This document shows, one piece after another, positions 1-8,915 of a stretch of DNA of 34,438 bases (position 1 is its first letter; every line of letters starts with the position of its first letter). This DNA is from Thiomicrospira cyclica (GTDB taxonomy: Bacteria; Pseudomonadota; Gammaproteobacteria; Thiomicrospirales; Thiomicrospiraceae). The DNA lies in contig DYST01000008.1 in assembly GCA_020726325.1 (NCBI GenBank), forward strand, positions 1-34,438, given 5' to 3'. A program made the translations under genes and the position numbers. The notes below the pieces were generated by a model. It was not told the DNA's origin. It did no database searches and saw nothing but the letters and a program-made list of their open reading frames with translations.

Positions 1-581
1 TAAGACTCCTTAACCGTACGTGAAATGGTGTAATCACGTCCTTGTTTTACTTTTTCATAATTACCAAATGACTCATTAAAGGTGCGTTTCATGTAGTCAC
101 GTAAGCCGTTAATGGTCACGACCACAAATTGCCCACCTGGTTCGAGGTGTTGCTTAATATCGTGTAAAAAAATACTCAGCATTTCCTTGCCCACTTTAGC
201 AGGAATATTTGACACCACTGTGTCAAATTTACGATCAGTGGGAATTTGTGCCAATCCATTCGATAACATGGCTTGTGCATTGCCTAAGTGGTTAAGCTCG
301 ATATTACGACGCGCATAATCGACAGCGACAAAATCCTTATCGACCATCAGTACACTGCCATTTTTGGCTTCTTTAGCCAGCGTAATACCAATGGGACCAT
401 AGCCACAGCCTAAGTCTAAAATATGGTCATTTTCTGTAATCTCAATATACTTAAGTAATAAGTCCGTGCCAGAGTCAATTTCTCGTGGCGAAAAAAGACC
501 CCACGTACTACTGAATTTCATGGTTTTTTCGCGTAATTGGGTTTCGAAGACAATGTCTTTTTTTAATGCGTCTATGTTCAT
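1..581 (-). CDS. Class I SAM-dependent methyltransferase (RsmC/YbxB-like), 3' end at window edge
   Basis: Absent from the ORF track because it runs off the window. Reading the minus strand from ATG at 581 gives 193 codons without a stop. The protein has a SAM-binding motif I near residue 60 (ILDLGCGYGPIG), an acidic motif II residue (MVDKD) and a motif IV VSNIP that matches the NPP-type motif of N-methyltransferases acting on RNA bases. Length and motif order match the small RsmC-like family of about 195-200 residues that methylates rRNA or other nucleic acids; the exact target cannot be told. The last two bases in the window make codon 194 start with TA, so it is either a stop or Tyr and the gene is complete or nearly so. 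AGGA lies 5 nt before the start. It is divergent from rep, with overlapping promoters between them. Confidence 0.85.
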   Translation of the reverse strand, partial: MNIDALKKDIVFETQLREKTMKFSSTWGLFSPREIDSGTDLLLKYIEITENDHILDLGCGYGPIGITLAKEAKNGSVLMVDKDFVAVDYARRNIELNHLGNAQAMLSNGLAQIPTDRKFDTVVSNIPAKVGKEMLSIFLHDIKQHLEPGGQFVVVTINGLRDYMKRTFNESFGNYEKVKQGRDYTISRTVKES

Positions 582-607
582 AGTGTTCCTGATGCTGGGG
601 TTTGTCC

Positions 608-613
608 TATAAT
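608..613 (+). promoter_or_regulatory. -10 element upstream of rep
   Basis: A perfect TATAAT lies 32 nt before the GTG start of rep. No good -35 hexamer is found 16-18 nt upstream, so the promoter would be weak or activator-dependent. This is a prediction from the sequence only. Confidence 0.35.
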
Positions 614-640
614 AATGCCCATTTCTATCGGTTTGGTCAA
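612..640 (-). promoter_or_regulatory. Sigma-70 promoter for the methyltransferase gene
   Basis: On the minus strand TTGACC (635-640) is followed after exactly 17 nt by CATTAT (612-617), a near-consensus -35 and a 4/6 -10. The predicted start is near 605, leaving a leader of about 24 nt before the ATG at 581. It overlaps the TATAAT on the plus strand, so the two divergent genes probably compete for polymerase. Confidence 0.5.
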
Positions 641-645
641 TTCCT

Positions 646-2643
646 GTGCAACTTAATCCAGCTCAATTACAAGCGGTTCACCTCACTCAAGGTCAAGTAT
701 TGGTATTGGCGGGGGCAGGTTCTGGTAAAACACGGGTGATTACCGAAAAAATCGCCTACTTAATCGAAAAAGAAGGACATAACCCAAAAGGCATTTATGC
801 CGTTACTTTTACCAATAAAGCAGCGAAAGAAATGCAGCATCGTCTTAGTCAACGGCTAGGCGATTCAGGGCGGGGTGTTCAGGTATCGACTTTCCATACG
901 CTTGGGCTAGATATTTGCCGACGCGAATACAAAGCCTTAGGGATTAGGCATAGTTTTTCGTTATTTGATGATGCCGATAGCATGCAACTGTTACGTGAGT
1001 TGAGTCGTGACGATGAGGTAGATTCTGAGCGACTTAAGGTAGCTCGTCATGCCATTTCCTTAGCTAAAAATCGTTTACAGTCACCGCAGTTTTTGCTCGA
1101 AAGTGCCAGTAATGACGATGAAGCCTATATTGCCCGACTCTATGCCGCTTATCAGGAAAGTTTACAGGCTTATTCGGCACTCGATTTTGATGATTTAATC
1201 GCCCGTGTGGTGTGGTTATTTCAATCGCACCCCGATATTCACCAAAAATGGCGGCACAAGGTGCGTTATTTATTAGTCGATGAATATCAAGATACTAATC
1301 CCGTACAATTTGCCCTCATGAAGCTCTTAGCAGGCACACAAGGGCACTTTACCTGTGTCGGAGACGATGACCAGTCGATTTATGCGTGGCGTGGTGCAGC
1401 GCCTGAAATTCTCAGTCAGTTACAAAGTGATTATCCTGCACTAACCTTGGTAAAGCTTGAGCAAAACTACCGTTCTAGCGCACGCATCTTACAAGCTGCC
1501 AACCAACTGATTACCAATAATCCCCATTTGTTTGTTAAAACCTTATGGTGCGATCGTGGGCTAGGGGACAAGGTGCGTATTTTAGCCTGTCCCGATGAAA
1601 CCACCGAAGCCGAACGCATTGTCAGCGAGTTGCTGGTACATAAAATAAAAAACCAAACCCACTGGCGCGATTATGCCATTTTGTACCGTAGCAATCATCA
1701 GGCTCGATTAGTCGAGCGTGCCTTGCGTGAGCAAGAAATTCCCTACAGCATTTCGGGTGGACAGTCGTTTTTTGACCGCATCGAAATTAAAGATGTCTTG
1801 GCCTACCTGCGATTATTAGATAATCCCGATGATGACGCGGCTTTCTTACGCATTGCCAATACCCCTAAACGCGATTTAGGACCACAGACGCTCTCGAAAC
1901 TATCCGACTATGCCAAGGGTAGGGGGGTGAGTCTACTTGCTGCCTGTGGCGAGTTTGGCTTGACACAAGTGATGCCAGAACGTGCGATGATCCAACTCAT
2001 TCGTTTTACCGAATTTTTAGAGCGTTGGCGACCCGAATTCGGTGGCATGGAGCTACCCAATCAACTGATGCAATTTTTAACTGATTTGCAGTACGAAGTG
2101 TGGTTGATGGAATGTGCGGAAAACCCCAAAAAGGCAGTACGCCAGTGGGAAGCGGTACTCGACTTGCTCAAATGGATTGGCAGACTGGTCGAAAAACATG
2201 ATGGTGCTTGGGATTTATCCGAAATCGTCCGCCATTTAACGCTCATGAATACGCTCGAACGTCAAAGCGAGGACAAAGAAAAAGATGAAGCCTCGCTAAT
2301 GACTTTACATGCCGCCAAAGGACTTGAGTTTGGTCATGTCTTTTTGATGGGTATGGAAGAGGGGATATTACCGCATCAAAACAGCATTGACTCAGGCGAT
2401 GTCGAAGAAGAACGTCGTTTAGCATATGTCGGCATTACCCGTGCCGAGCGATCACTGACCATCAGTTATGCCCGTACTCGCAAACGCTATGGTGAGCAAA
2501 GCAGCACCACACCGAGTCGCTTTTTAGACGAGTTACCGCTCGATGATATTTATTGGGAAGGTAAAGATGAAGAAGCCGACACAGAGGTTAAGGCTCAGAC
2601 GGCAGCGAATCATTTGGCTGCCATGCGGGCGATGCTGGGATAA
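646..2643 (+). CDS. rep: ATP-dependent DNA helicase Rep (UvrD/PcrA superfamily 1)
   Basis: A 3'-5' superfamily 1A helicase that clears protein roadblocks ahead of the replisome. The protein is 665 residues against about 673 for E. coli Rep and aligns with it from the first residues (MQLNPAQLQAV). Visible motifs: Walker A AGAGSGKT at 22-29, motif Ia TFTNKAA, the Rep-type STFHTLGLDI, Walker B LLVDEYQDTN near 212, QSIYAWRGA, the motif IV stretch LEQNYRSS, and C-terminal LMTLHAAKGLEF and RRLAYVGITRA. Rep rather than UvrD is supported by the short C-terminus ending in HLAAMRAMLG and by SLFDDADS near 105. The start is GTG with little Shine-Dalgarno sequence. It converges on the 30-aa microprotein gene, with 4 nt between the stop codons. 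Confidence 0.95.
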   Translation: MQLNPAQLQAVHLTQGQVLVLAGAGSGKTRVITEKIAYLIEKEGHNPKGIYAVTFTNKAAKEMQHRLSQRLGDSGRGVQVSTFHTLGLDICRREYKALGIRHSFSLFDDADSMQLLRELSRDDEVDSERLKVARHAISLAKNRLQSPQFLLESASNDDEAYIARLYAAYQESLQAYSALDFDDLIARVVWLFQSHPDIHQKWRHKVRYLLVDEYQDTNPVQFALMKLLAGTQGHFTCVGDDDQSIYAWRGAAPEILSQLQSDYPALTLVKLEQNYRSSARILQAANQLITNNPHLFVKTLWCDRGLGDKVRILACPDETTEAERIVSELLVHKIKNQTHWRDYAILYRSNHQARLVERALREQEIPYSISGGQSFFDRIEIKDVLAYLRLLDNPDDDAAFLRIANTPKRDLGPQTLSKLSDYAKGRGVSLLAACGEFGLTQVMPERAMIQLIRFTEFLERWRPEFGGMELPNQLMQFLTDLQYEVWLMECAENPKKAVRQWEAVLDLLKWIGRLVEKHDGAWDLSEIVRHLTLMNTLERQSEDKEKDEASLMTLHAAKGLEFGHVFLMGMEEGILPHQNSIDSGDVEEERRLAYVGITRAERSLTISYARTRKRYGEQSSTTPSRFLDELPLDDIYWEGKDEEADTEVKAQTAANHLAAMRAMLG

Positions 2644-2647
2644 TCTG

Positions 2648-2740
2648 TTAGTGTTTGCGTGTCATGATATGAATTGCAGACACAATAATTGCAATCAGAA
2701 AAATAGTAACAGCTAATGTTTGAGCAGTCTCTAGTTCCAT
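2648..2740 (-). CDS. 30-aa single-pass membrane microprotein downstream of DUF475 gene
   Basis: Too short for the ORF track. The minus strand reads MELETAQTLAVTIFLIAII and then VSAIHIMTRKH, stop. One hydrophobic helix (residues about 8-24) is preceded by acidic residues and followed by a basic tail, suggesting N-out/C-in orientation. The start lies 2 nt after the DUF475 stop, and GGAG sits 5 nt before the ATG, so coupled translation is likely. I do not recognise a family. Comparable microproteins often bind and modulate a membrane partner, and the DUF475 transporter-like protein is the obvious candidate; that is inference. Confidence 0.6.
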   Translation of the reverse strand: MELETAQTLAVTIFLIAIIVSAIHIMTRKH

Positions 2741-2742
2741 TA

Positions 2743-3771
2743 TTACTCCGCCGCCAAAGCTTCTTTCTTGTTCCAGCGAATTGACGACCACATCCCTGCC
2801 GAAATAAAGACAATACCAATCAAGCCCGTAATAATCTCTGGTACTTCGGTGTGCATCGAAATAAACATAATGGTTGCTAAAGCACCGATGGCATAATGCG
2901 CACCATGATCGAGATAACGATATTCGTTCAGCACGCCATGATTAACCAGTGACATGGTAATAGAGCGAACAAACAAAGCACCAACCCCCAAACCCAGCAT
3001 GATAATTACCACATCTTTGGTAATGGCAAAAGCACCAATAACACCATCAAAACTAAACGATGCATCGAGTACTTCTAAATATAAAAATGATGCCAAGCCA
3101 GTGCGTGCAGCCGTACCCACCACGTCAATGCCAGTTTCCATATTGGCTTCCATCAATTTATTGATAGACTCTAAAAGAACAAACGTAATCACACCTGCAA
3201 TACCTGATATGAGTGCACCAGCTTGCTGTTCAGCTGGCAAAAAGCTCACGCTCAATAATAACAAGCCCAAAGCAAAAATGATCTCGAGTGATTCGAGTTG
3301 TCCCATTTTCGATAACCAGGCTTCGCCTTTACCCAGCCAATGCGCTTCTTTGTCATCATCAAAAATAAAACCTAAAAAGACCATGAGCAAGAAAATACCA
3401 CCAAAAGCAGCGACCTGAATGTGAGATGACTCTAAATGATGGGCGTAGGTTTCGCTGTCATAGAGTGCCATTTGCGCAACATCCCACATACTTAAACCTG
3501 CAATGAGCGCCACAATTACGAGCGGGAAGAGCACTCGCATACCAAAGACGGCAATGAGCATGCCCCAAGTCAAAAAGCGTTGCTGCCAAATGGGATCCAT
3601 TTTTTGCAAAATTTTGGCATTTACGACCGCATTATCAAAGGATAAACTAACCTCTAATACCATCAAAATGGCTGCGGCTGCCAAGCCTTCTAATCCAGCC
3701 CATACCCATGCTAAGTAGAGTGCGATCAGCATAAAGCCAATTGACCAGCGGAATTCTTTAATTAATATCAC
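2743..3771 (-). CDS. DUF475 / TerC-superfamily integral membrane protein
   Basis: The protein is 342 residues with about eight to nine hydrophobic segments. It carries acidic intramembrane motifs of the TerC/DUF475 group: EVSLSFDNAVVNA near residue 40 and the repeat-related EVLDASFSFDGVIGA near 235. In the TerC superfamily such Asp/Asn pairs are linked to metal-ion (often Mn2+) export or tellurite resistance; a specific substrate for DUF475 is not established. It starts with GTG, with AGGA about 9 nt upstream, giving an N-terminus (KEFRWSIGF) like relatives. It lies 50 nt downstream of the GGDEF/EAL gene on the same strand and is followed at once by the microprotein gene. Confidence 0.85.
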   Translation of the reverse strand: MILIKEFRWSIGFMLIALYLAWVWAGLEGLAAAAILMVLEVSLSFDNAVVNAKILQKMDPIWQQRFLTWGMLIAVFGMRVLFPLVIVALIAGLSMWDVAQMALYDSETYAHHLESSHIQVAAFGGIFLLMVFLGFIFDDDKEAHWLGKGEAWLSKMGQLESLEIIFALGLLLLSVSFLPAEQQAGALISGIAGVITFVLLESINKLMEANMETGIDVVGTAARTGLASFLYLEVLDASFSFDGVIGAFAITKDVVIIMLGLGVGALFVRSITMSLVNHGVLNEYRYLDHGAHYAIGALATIMFISMHTEVPEIITGLIGIVFISAGMWSSIRWNKKEALAAE

Positions 3772-3821
3772 CTGTTATTTTCCTATTATCATGTTTTCGT
3801 TTATTCTCTCATAAAATAAAC

Positions 3822-6536
3822 TTATTGCACAGTCCATTCTTCAGGAACATGAACGCCATAGCCCTGAGCTAAGTCAATGCCAATTTTTCTTAACTCTGAC
3901 AGAATAGCTTCATTTTCAACGTATTCAGCAATGGTTTTTAAACCAAACACCCCAGCCAGTTGATGCATATTGGCAACAATAGCGCGGTTAATCGCATCTT
4001 TATGGATATTATGCACAAAAGCACCATCAATTTTTAAATAATCAACAGGCATTTGACGCAAATAAGCAAAAGAAGATAAACCACTACCAAAATCATCCAA
4101 TGCTAATGATGAGCCTAAATCTTTAAGCAGCTTCATGCAGCGCAAAGCCTGTGTCAAATTCCCCATGGTCGCCGTTTCTGTGATTTCAAAACAGATACGC
4201 TCTGCGAGTTGTGGTTTTTGTGACAGTTCGTCATGGATAAACAATAAAAACTTCTCGTCTGTTAAAGATTGACCAGACAAATTAAGGCTATAAATGACAC
4301 CATCGTTACGTTTACTATCAATAATCTGTTCAATATTTTTCAGTGATTTTTGAATAATCCAACGATCTACTTTAGTCATGAGTCCATAACGTTCGGCAGC
4401 AGGAATAAATTGATTGGGCGATAGCAACTTACCCTGTTCATCTTTCATGCGTACAAGTACTTCTGCGTGTGGATGAATCCCTGTCAACGGTAGCATGTAC
4501 TGAATAAATAAAACAAGCCTATTTTCTTCAATTGCTCTAGGAATACGCTCAGTCCAAGCAAGTTCTTCTTGTCTTTGACGCATATCGATGTTGTCATTAT
4601 GTGCCGACTCAACACGATTCCGTCCTTTTTCTTTAGCAAGATAACAAGCGGTATCTGCTGAAATCAAACTTTGCTCAACCGAAAGACTCAGTTCATCAAT
4701 CATCACTAAGCCAATACTAACACCGATTTGAAAGCGTTTATCTTGCCAAATAAAAATAAAATGTTGAATGTCATGAATAATTTGCTTACAAATTTCAATA
4801 GACTTTTGCATGCTGGTATCAAACAGTAACAAACCAAATTCATCACCACCTAAACGTCCTAATATGGCATTTTCTGGAACGCTACGCAGAAAAATAGTGC
4901 CAGAAAGCTGACGTAATAGTTGATCTCCTGCCATATGCCCAGCAGTATCATTAACAATTTTAAATTGATCAAGATCGAGATAACAAAAAGCATGTTGTAT
5001 TTTATTTTTATGGGCATCAATAATTGCTTCGCGAATTTGATTTTCAAATTCGTAGCGATTAAACAATCCTGTTAAATGATCGCGTTTAGCCATATTTTCA
5101 ATTTGTAAACGCATCTCTTCTAAGTGTGTAACGTCATCTAATACTAAGGCAGCACCGTTAATTTTACCTTCAGAGTGACGCATGGGCGACAGAGTACAAT
5201 CAAGAAAAATGGGACTGCCGTCTTTACTCATTGTTTTGATGTTATGAATCTGGGTGATTTGATTATTTTCAATACAAGCAATCAAGCTATCCATTATTTT
5301 TTGTGCTTCTTTCCTAAATTGACTCGGATAAATATCAATTAATAGTCGTCCTTCTAATGGCTCAAAATCGTTATGATTTGTTAATATTTCTCGTGCTTTA
5401 GGATTCAGATATAACATACGCCCTAGGATATCTGTTGTAATCACACCTTCACCTAACGAGTTTAAGGTTGTTTCTGCTTGATCTCGTTCTTTTTTCAATG
5501 TTGCTTTTGCTAATACTCGTTCGTAGCGTTGAATATTTCTTTGTTTTAATAAGTAATAGAACAGGGTGGATAAGACTATTGCGGATAGGAGTAAACTAAA
5601 GGCAGCATACCAAGATAGTTTTTGCGCACCAGGCGTTGCTTGCATGCTAATAGTTATTGGTTTATCTAATAATGCTAAGGTTTGCGAGAAATGAATAATC
5701 GGTAACCAAGTTTTAGTAATTTCTTCTTTTTTATGACTAATATGCGTTACCATTACTTGTTTTGCAGCGCGATAAGTTTGAATACTCATATCATAAGCGA
5801 TATCTTCAATATCCATTTTTTTAATGGTATTTTTAAGCAAGTCATCTAAAAATATTTCTGTTGCAACCATTGCTTGAACATGTTCAGTACGTTTTTTTTC
5901 GGGAATATTATCAATAAAAGTTGTGTCATAAACAGGATGAAAGATCATTGTACCATGAGGGTTTTCAGCGGTGACATGTGACCAAGCTGCAATGGTTTTA
6001 TTTTTTTCAATCGCTTCATCAATGGCATCATGAAAATTAGGATAGCTATAAATATCACGTCCGAGATGTTTTAGCCCAGTCACTTTATTTTGTTTAACGG
6101 TTTCTGATGGAAAGTAAATGCTATTGCTGTTAAGCGGGTCTATTTCTGGATTACCAAAAACACGAAAATTTAAGTACCCATCTTCCTGTTTTTGCGCTTC
6201 ATATACTTTGAGTTGTTCACTTGTTATTTTAGGTAAAATAAAAAAACTAATATCTTCGCGATAATGACTTAAGGTTTGAATATAAAAGTTGATATCATTA
6301 TATTTTTGTAAACTATTTAGCGTTAAGGTATTGGCTACTAATCCATCTTCTAAGGCAATAATGGTAGCAAATTCACCACGGAAGCGTTCAGCAACACTGG
6401 TAAATATTTGTTCAAGTTCAGCGCGAGCATTTTGTTGTATCATAACAATAGATAACCACGATGCACTCACTAAGAGTAAAACGGTTACAATACTAAAAGT
6501 AAACCATGGAAAATTTTGATTATTCTCTGTTTTCAT
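3822..6536 (-). CDS. Membrane sensor with CHASE, PAS, GGDEF and EAL domains
   Basis: A dual-domain cyclic-di-GMP enzyme of 904 residues. Order: transmembrane helix at about 13-34; a periplasmic CHASE-like sensor (about 40-300, with the typical Y..H.GRDIYSYP segment); second helix at about 308-330; short coiled linker; PAS at about 350-470; GGDEF at about 480-640; EAL at about 660-900. The cyclase signature LGGDEF near 563 is intact, but the RxxD inhibitory I-site is not seen at its usual place (PENA instead). The phosphodiesterase domain keeps EVL in place of EAL, the Asn of LNLSGQSL, the Glu of CFEITE, DDFGSG and a final QGYG, so it may be active. ATGA overlaps the binding-protein gene upstream, so the two are almost certainly co-translated. 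Confidence 0.92.
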   Translation of the reverse strand: MKTENNQNFPWFTFSIVTVLLLVSASWLSIVMIQQNARAELEQIFTSVAERFRGEFATIIALEDGLVANTLTLNSLQKYNDINFYIQTLSHYREDISFFILPKITSEQLKVYEAQKQEDGYLNFRVFGNPEIDPLNSNSIYFPSETVKQNKVTGLKHLGRDIYSYPNFHDAIDEAIEKNKTIAAWSHVTAENPHGTMIFHPVYDTTFIDNIPEKKRTEHVQAMVATEIFLDDLLKNTIKKMDIEDIAYDMSIQTYRAAKQVMVTHISHKKEEITKTWLPIIHFSQTLALLDKPITISMQATPGAQKLSWYAAFSLLLSAIVLSTLFYYLLKQRNIQRYERVLAKATLKKERDQAETTLNSLGEGVITTDILGRMLYLNPKAREILTNHNDFEPLEGRLLIDIYPSQFRKEAQKIMDSLIACIENNQITQIHNIKTMSKDGSPIFLDCTLSPMRHSEGKINGAALVLDDVTHLEEMRLQIENMAKRDHLTGLFNRYEFENQIREAIIDAHKNKIQHAFCYLDLDQFKIVNDTAGHMAGDQLLRQLSGTIFLRSVPENAILGRLGGDEFGLLLFDTSMQKSIEICKQIIHDIQHFIFIWQDKRFQIGVSIGLVMIDELSLSVEQSLISADTACYLAKEKGRNRVESAHNDNIDMRQRQEELAWTERIPRAIEENRLVLFIQYMLPLTGIHPHAEVLVRMKDEQGKLLSPNQFIPAAERYGLMTKVDRWIIQKSLKNIEQIIDSKRNDGVIYSLNLSGQSLTDEKFLLFIHDELSQKPQLAERICFEITETATMGNLTQALRCMKLLKDLGSSLALDDFGSGLSSFAYLRQMPVDYLKIDGAFVHNIHKDAINRAIVANMHQLAGVFGLKTIAEYVENEAILSELRKIGIDLAQGYGVHVPEEWTVQ

Positions 6537-7501
6537 GGTTGACCTTCTTCTTTAAAAACAACAGATTGCCTAAGTATGGCATCGGGTAAGCGAAAATCTG
6601 TTGCGGATAATAAGGTTGGATTGTAGCGTGGAATAAAAATGCGATTAGGTATAATCGGAATTTGCCACGGCTGATCACCCTTAAATATGGTTTTACTTAA
6701 TTCAGCAGCCCAATGCCCAAACTCTTCTGGTGATTCAGATAAAGTAACCATACTATAAGGCAGCATAAAATCTTGGCTGGCAAAGGTAAAACGCTTATTG
6801 TTTGCCTTAATCCATGCTGTTGCCTCTTGTTTATCCCAATGATCAATACCTTGATCAGTTCCAAGTTCGATAACATCATATTTTTGAGCATCCGTAATGG
6901 CTGCTTTCCATTCATCGAAGTTTTTAACCAAATAACTGTGTAACTCGATTTTATTTTTTTTCATAATCCGTGCAATACCAGCAACATTATTCACTTCAAG
7001 TTCATTATTACTAGAAATAAATGCCACGTGATTAATATTGCCCACAATATTTTTCACCAGTCCAATACTTTGCTGTATTGGCCAAATCTCAGTCATGCCC
7101 GTTGCATTATCCATTGGATAGCCAAAGGGGCGAGGATCCCAATTAATTCCGACATAAACAACAGGTGTTCGTCCATTGCGTAAATAAGGACCAACGACAT
7201 ATTCACTGGCAGCATCATCAGCAGCAATAACAATATCAGGTTGAGAAAGCGAAATGAGACTGGCAATTTCCATGCCTTTATTTTTAAGTTGAGTGCTACT
7301 TTTAACGTTTTTTGCATTGAGATAATGATAAGAAATCTTACAGCTCTCTTTCATTTCGAGATTAAATTGTGCCTGAATACGATCACTCCATTCGTAGCCT
7401 TGATGATAGGAGTTAATATAAAAACAATTCATTGTTTGCGCTTGAGCCTGTACCATAAGCACAGTTAATGGATACAAAAAAGGAACTAACCACGGCTTCA
7501 T
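6533..7501 (-). CDS. Orphan ABC-type periplasmic substrate-binding protein
   Basis: A 322-residue protein with an N-terminal signal peptide (hydrophobic stretch then AQA, cleavage near residue 21). The rest resembles the ABC substrate-binding family PF04392 (TrpX-like): IVIAADDAASEYVV near 90, a TPVVYVGINWDP strand, and FISSNNELEVN at the start of the second lobe. No permease or ATPase gene is nearby. It starts immediately after the AI-2E stop (TAA then ATG, no gap) and overlaps the CHASE-GGDEF-EAL gene by 4 nt. This supports a role as ligand-sensing partner of that sensor rather than in transport; the ligand is unknown. Confidence 0.75.
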   Translation of the reverse strand: MKPWLVPFLYPLTVLMVQAQAQTMNCFYINSYHQGYEWSDRIQAQFNLEMKESCKISYHYLNAKNVKSSTQLKNKGMEIASLISLSQPDIVIAADDAASEYVVGPYLRNGRTPVVYVGINWDPRPFGYPMDNATGMTEIWPIQQSIGLVKNIVGNINHVAFISSNNELEVNNVAGIARIMKKNKIELHSYLVKNFDEWKAAITDAQKYDVIELGTDQGIDHWDKQEATAWIKANNKRFTFASQDFMLPYSMVTLSESPEEFGHWAAELSKTIFKGDQPWQIPIIPNRIFIPRYNPTLLSATDFRLPDAILRQSVVFKEEGQP

Positions 7502-8602
7502 TTAAGAATAATCCAATTGATGACGATGTTTGTGTTCGTACACATCGAACACAGTGATTGCCATGGCCGCCAACATAGGGCCAAAGACAAGTCCCATAAT
7601 ACCAAAATGCAGTAATCCAGCAAAGGTAGACAGTAAGGTTATCCATGTATGGTCAAGCACAGGATTACCATCACCATGTTGATTAAGTCCATTGAGCTTT
7701 TGAATCATTAAGGGTCGTAATAGGTTATCAATACCAAAACCAATTAATAACGCGCTGTAAGCAGCTGTGATGATCGCAAGCTCTGGGGCATCAAATGCCA
7801 TAAAATAAAGTGCGACAGAACCCCATACCAAAAAACCACCGACAATGGGTATAAAAGATGCAACCGCATATGCCAGCCCTAAAAATAACCAAGGCATACC
7901 CAATATAAACATCAAAAGCGCGAACACCATCCCTTGCAATAAAGCGATTCCTAAGACACTGATGGTTAGCACAGTCGATAAGTGAGCAAAACGATTCAGT
8001 AAAAAATAATCTAAATGATTTGTTAATGGTGATAGGGTAACAATGCGTCGAATGAATTGCTGACCATCACGATAAAAGAAAAATAAGCTAAATAGCGCGA
8101 TTGCCATAAATCCTGTAAAGCTGGCGATACCACTAAATAAGTTACTTGCAAGCCATAAACCTGCAGCTCTTGTTTTTTCAATCAGTGTTGGGAGTTGTTC
8201 CCTAATGCTATGTTCTAAATTTGTTTGCAAACTTTCTGTTAGCGGTAAGCTCGTAATGATATTGTGCTCTAATGCAGCCAAAGTTCCAGCAGGGCGTGTA
8301 TTAAGCCAGTGCTGACTTTGTGTTATTAGCTCCGCTCCCATGCGCCCACCTTCGGCTAATAGATAAGTAATGGGTAAGATAACTAATAAAAAAACTAAGG
8401 ATGTCATGATACCAGCTGCTGCATTCGCTGATAATTTAGCTTGTCGTTGTAAGCGTTGATAAAGTGAATAAGAAGATATTGCCAGCAGTAAGGCAAATAA
8501 TAAAGCAGGCAAAAACTGACCAAATAGCCATAATAATGAGGCTAATGATAATAAAAGCAAAGCCAATAAGAATGGCTCTTCGTAAGGGTGTTGTTTTTCC
8601 AT
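7502..8602 (-). CDS. AI-2E family (UPF0118/PerM-like) membrane transporter
   Basis: A 366-residue polytopic protein with paired helices at the N-terminus, a central soluble stretch (about 95-150) and several C-terminal helices. The GIDNLLRPLMI motif and the ending HFGIMGLVFGPMLAAMAI are hallmarks of the AI-2E transporter family. Members export small molecules or drive Na+/H+ exchange; the original link to autoinducer-2 rests on one member, so the substrate is open. It is the first gene of the run AI-2E, binding protein, GGDEF/EAL. Upstream is the repeat-containing gap; no clear Shine-Dalgarno is seen. Confidence 0.88.
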   Translation of the reverse strand: MEKQHPYEEPFLLALLLLSLASLLWLFGQFLPALLFALLLAISSYSLYQRLQRQAKLSANAAAGIMTSLVFLLVILPITYLLAEGGRMGAELITQSQHWLNTRPAGTLAALEHNIITSLPLTESLQTNLEHSIREQLPTLIEKTRAAGLWLASNLFSGIASFTGFMAIALFSLFFFYRDGQQFIRRIVTLSPLTNHLDYFLLNRFAHLSTVLTISVLGIALLQGMVFALLMFILGMPWLFLGLAYAVASFIPIVGGFLVWGSVALYFMAFDAPELAIITAAYSALLIGFGIDNLLRPLMIQKLNGLNQHGDGNPVLDHTWITLLSTFAGLLHFGIMGLVFGPMLAAMAITVFDVYEHKHRHQLDYS

Positions 8603-8649
8603 TAGCGTTTTGGTTATTCCATAGATGGCATAATACAGCGGATAATATG

Positions 8650-8820
8650 AATACTTAAGGAAGGTCTGAATAACGCGCTTTGCTTCTTATCCAGACTTCC
8701 TCGTTTAATTTTTTGTTTGGTGGCAGGGGTTAAATCAAGGGGTTGCTGCTCATATGGTGCAACCCTTCCCCCAAGCCCCCAACCCTTTCTTGTTTTTCAG
8801 ATCTGCCTTAATAAATACTT
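8650..8820. repeat. Inverted-repeat-bounded MITE- or REP-like element
   Basis: TTAAGGAAGGTCTGAATAA (8655-8673) recurs in inverted orientation as TTTTTCAGATCTGCCTTAA (8793-8811), about 16 of 19 positions matching. The left arm also forms its own hairpin with TTATCCAGACTTCC (8687-8700). The centre holds a third hairpin, GGGTTGC (8740-8746) with GCAACCC (8759-8765), beside a pyrimidine-rich CCC tract. About 165 bp, non-coding. This layout is typical of a small non-autonomous element, but no target-site duplication was identified. Confidence 0.45.
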
Positions 8821-8899
8821 ACGTTTCCTCTATTATCTCCTTGAATGAATAGAATAGCGAGTAGTTATTTTTTATACGTAGCAAGCTAAACAAACTATT

Positions 8900-8915
8900 G
8901 GGTTCACGTGAAACA
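8900..8915. promoter_or_regulatory. parS-like ParB-binding site (14/16)
   Basis: GGGTTCACGTGAAACA matches the near-universal parS consensus TGTTTCACGTGAAACA at 14 of 16 positions, with a perfect right half. It is intergenic, downstream of lysA, and the weakest of three such sites within 4.1 kb. Confidence 0.6.

Noticed and set aside
2954-3418. 154-aa plus-strand ORF
   Set aside because: Antisense to the DUF475 gene, low complexity Ser/Lys/Pro composition typical of shadow frames.
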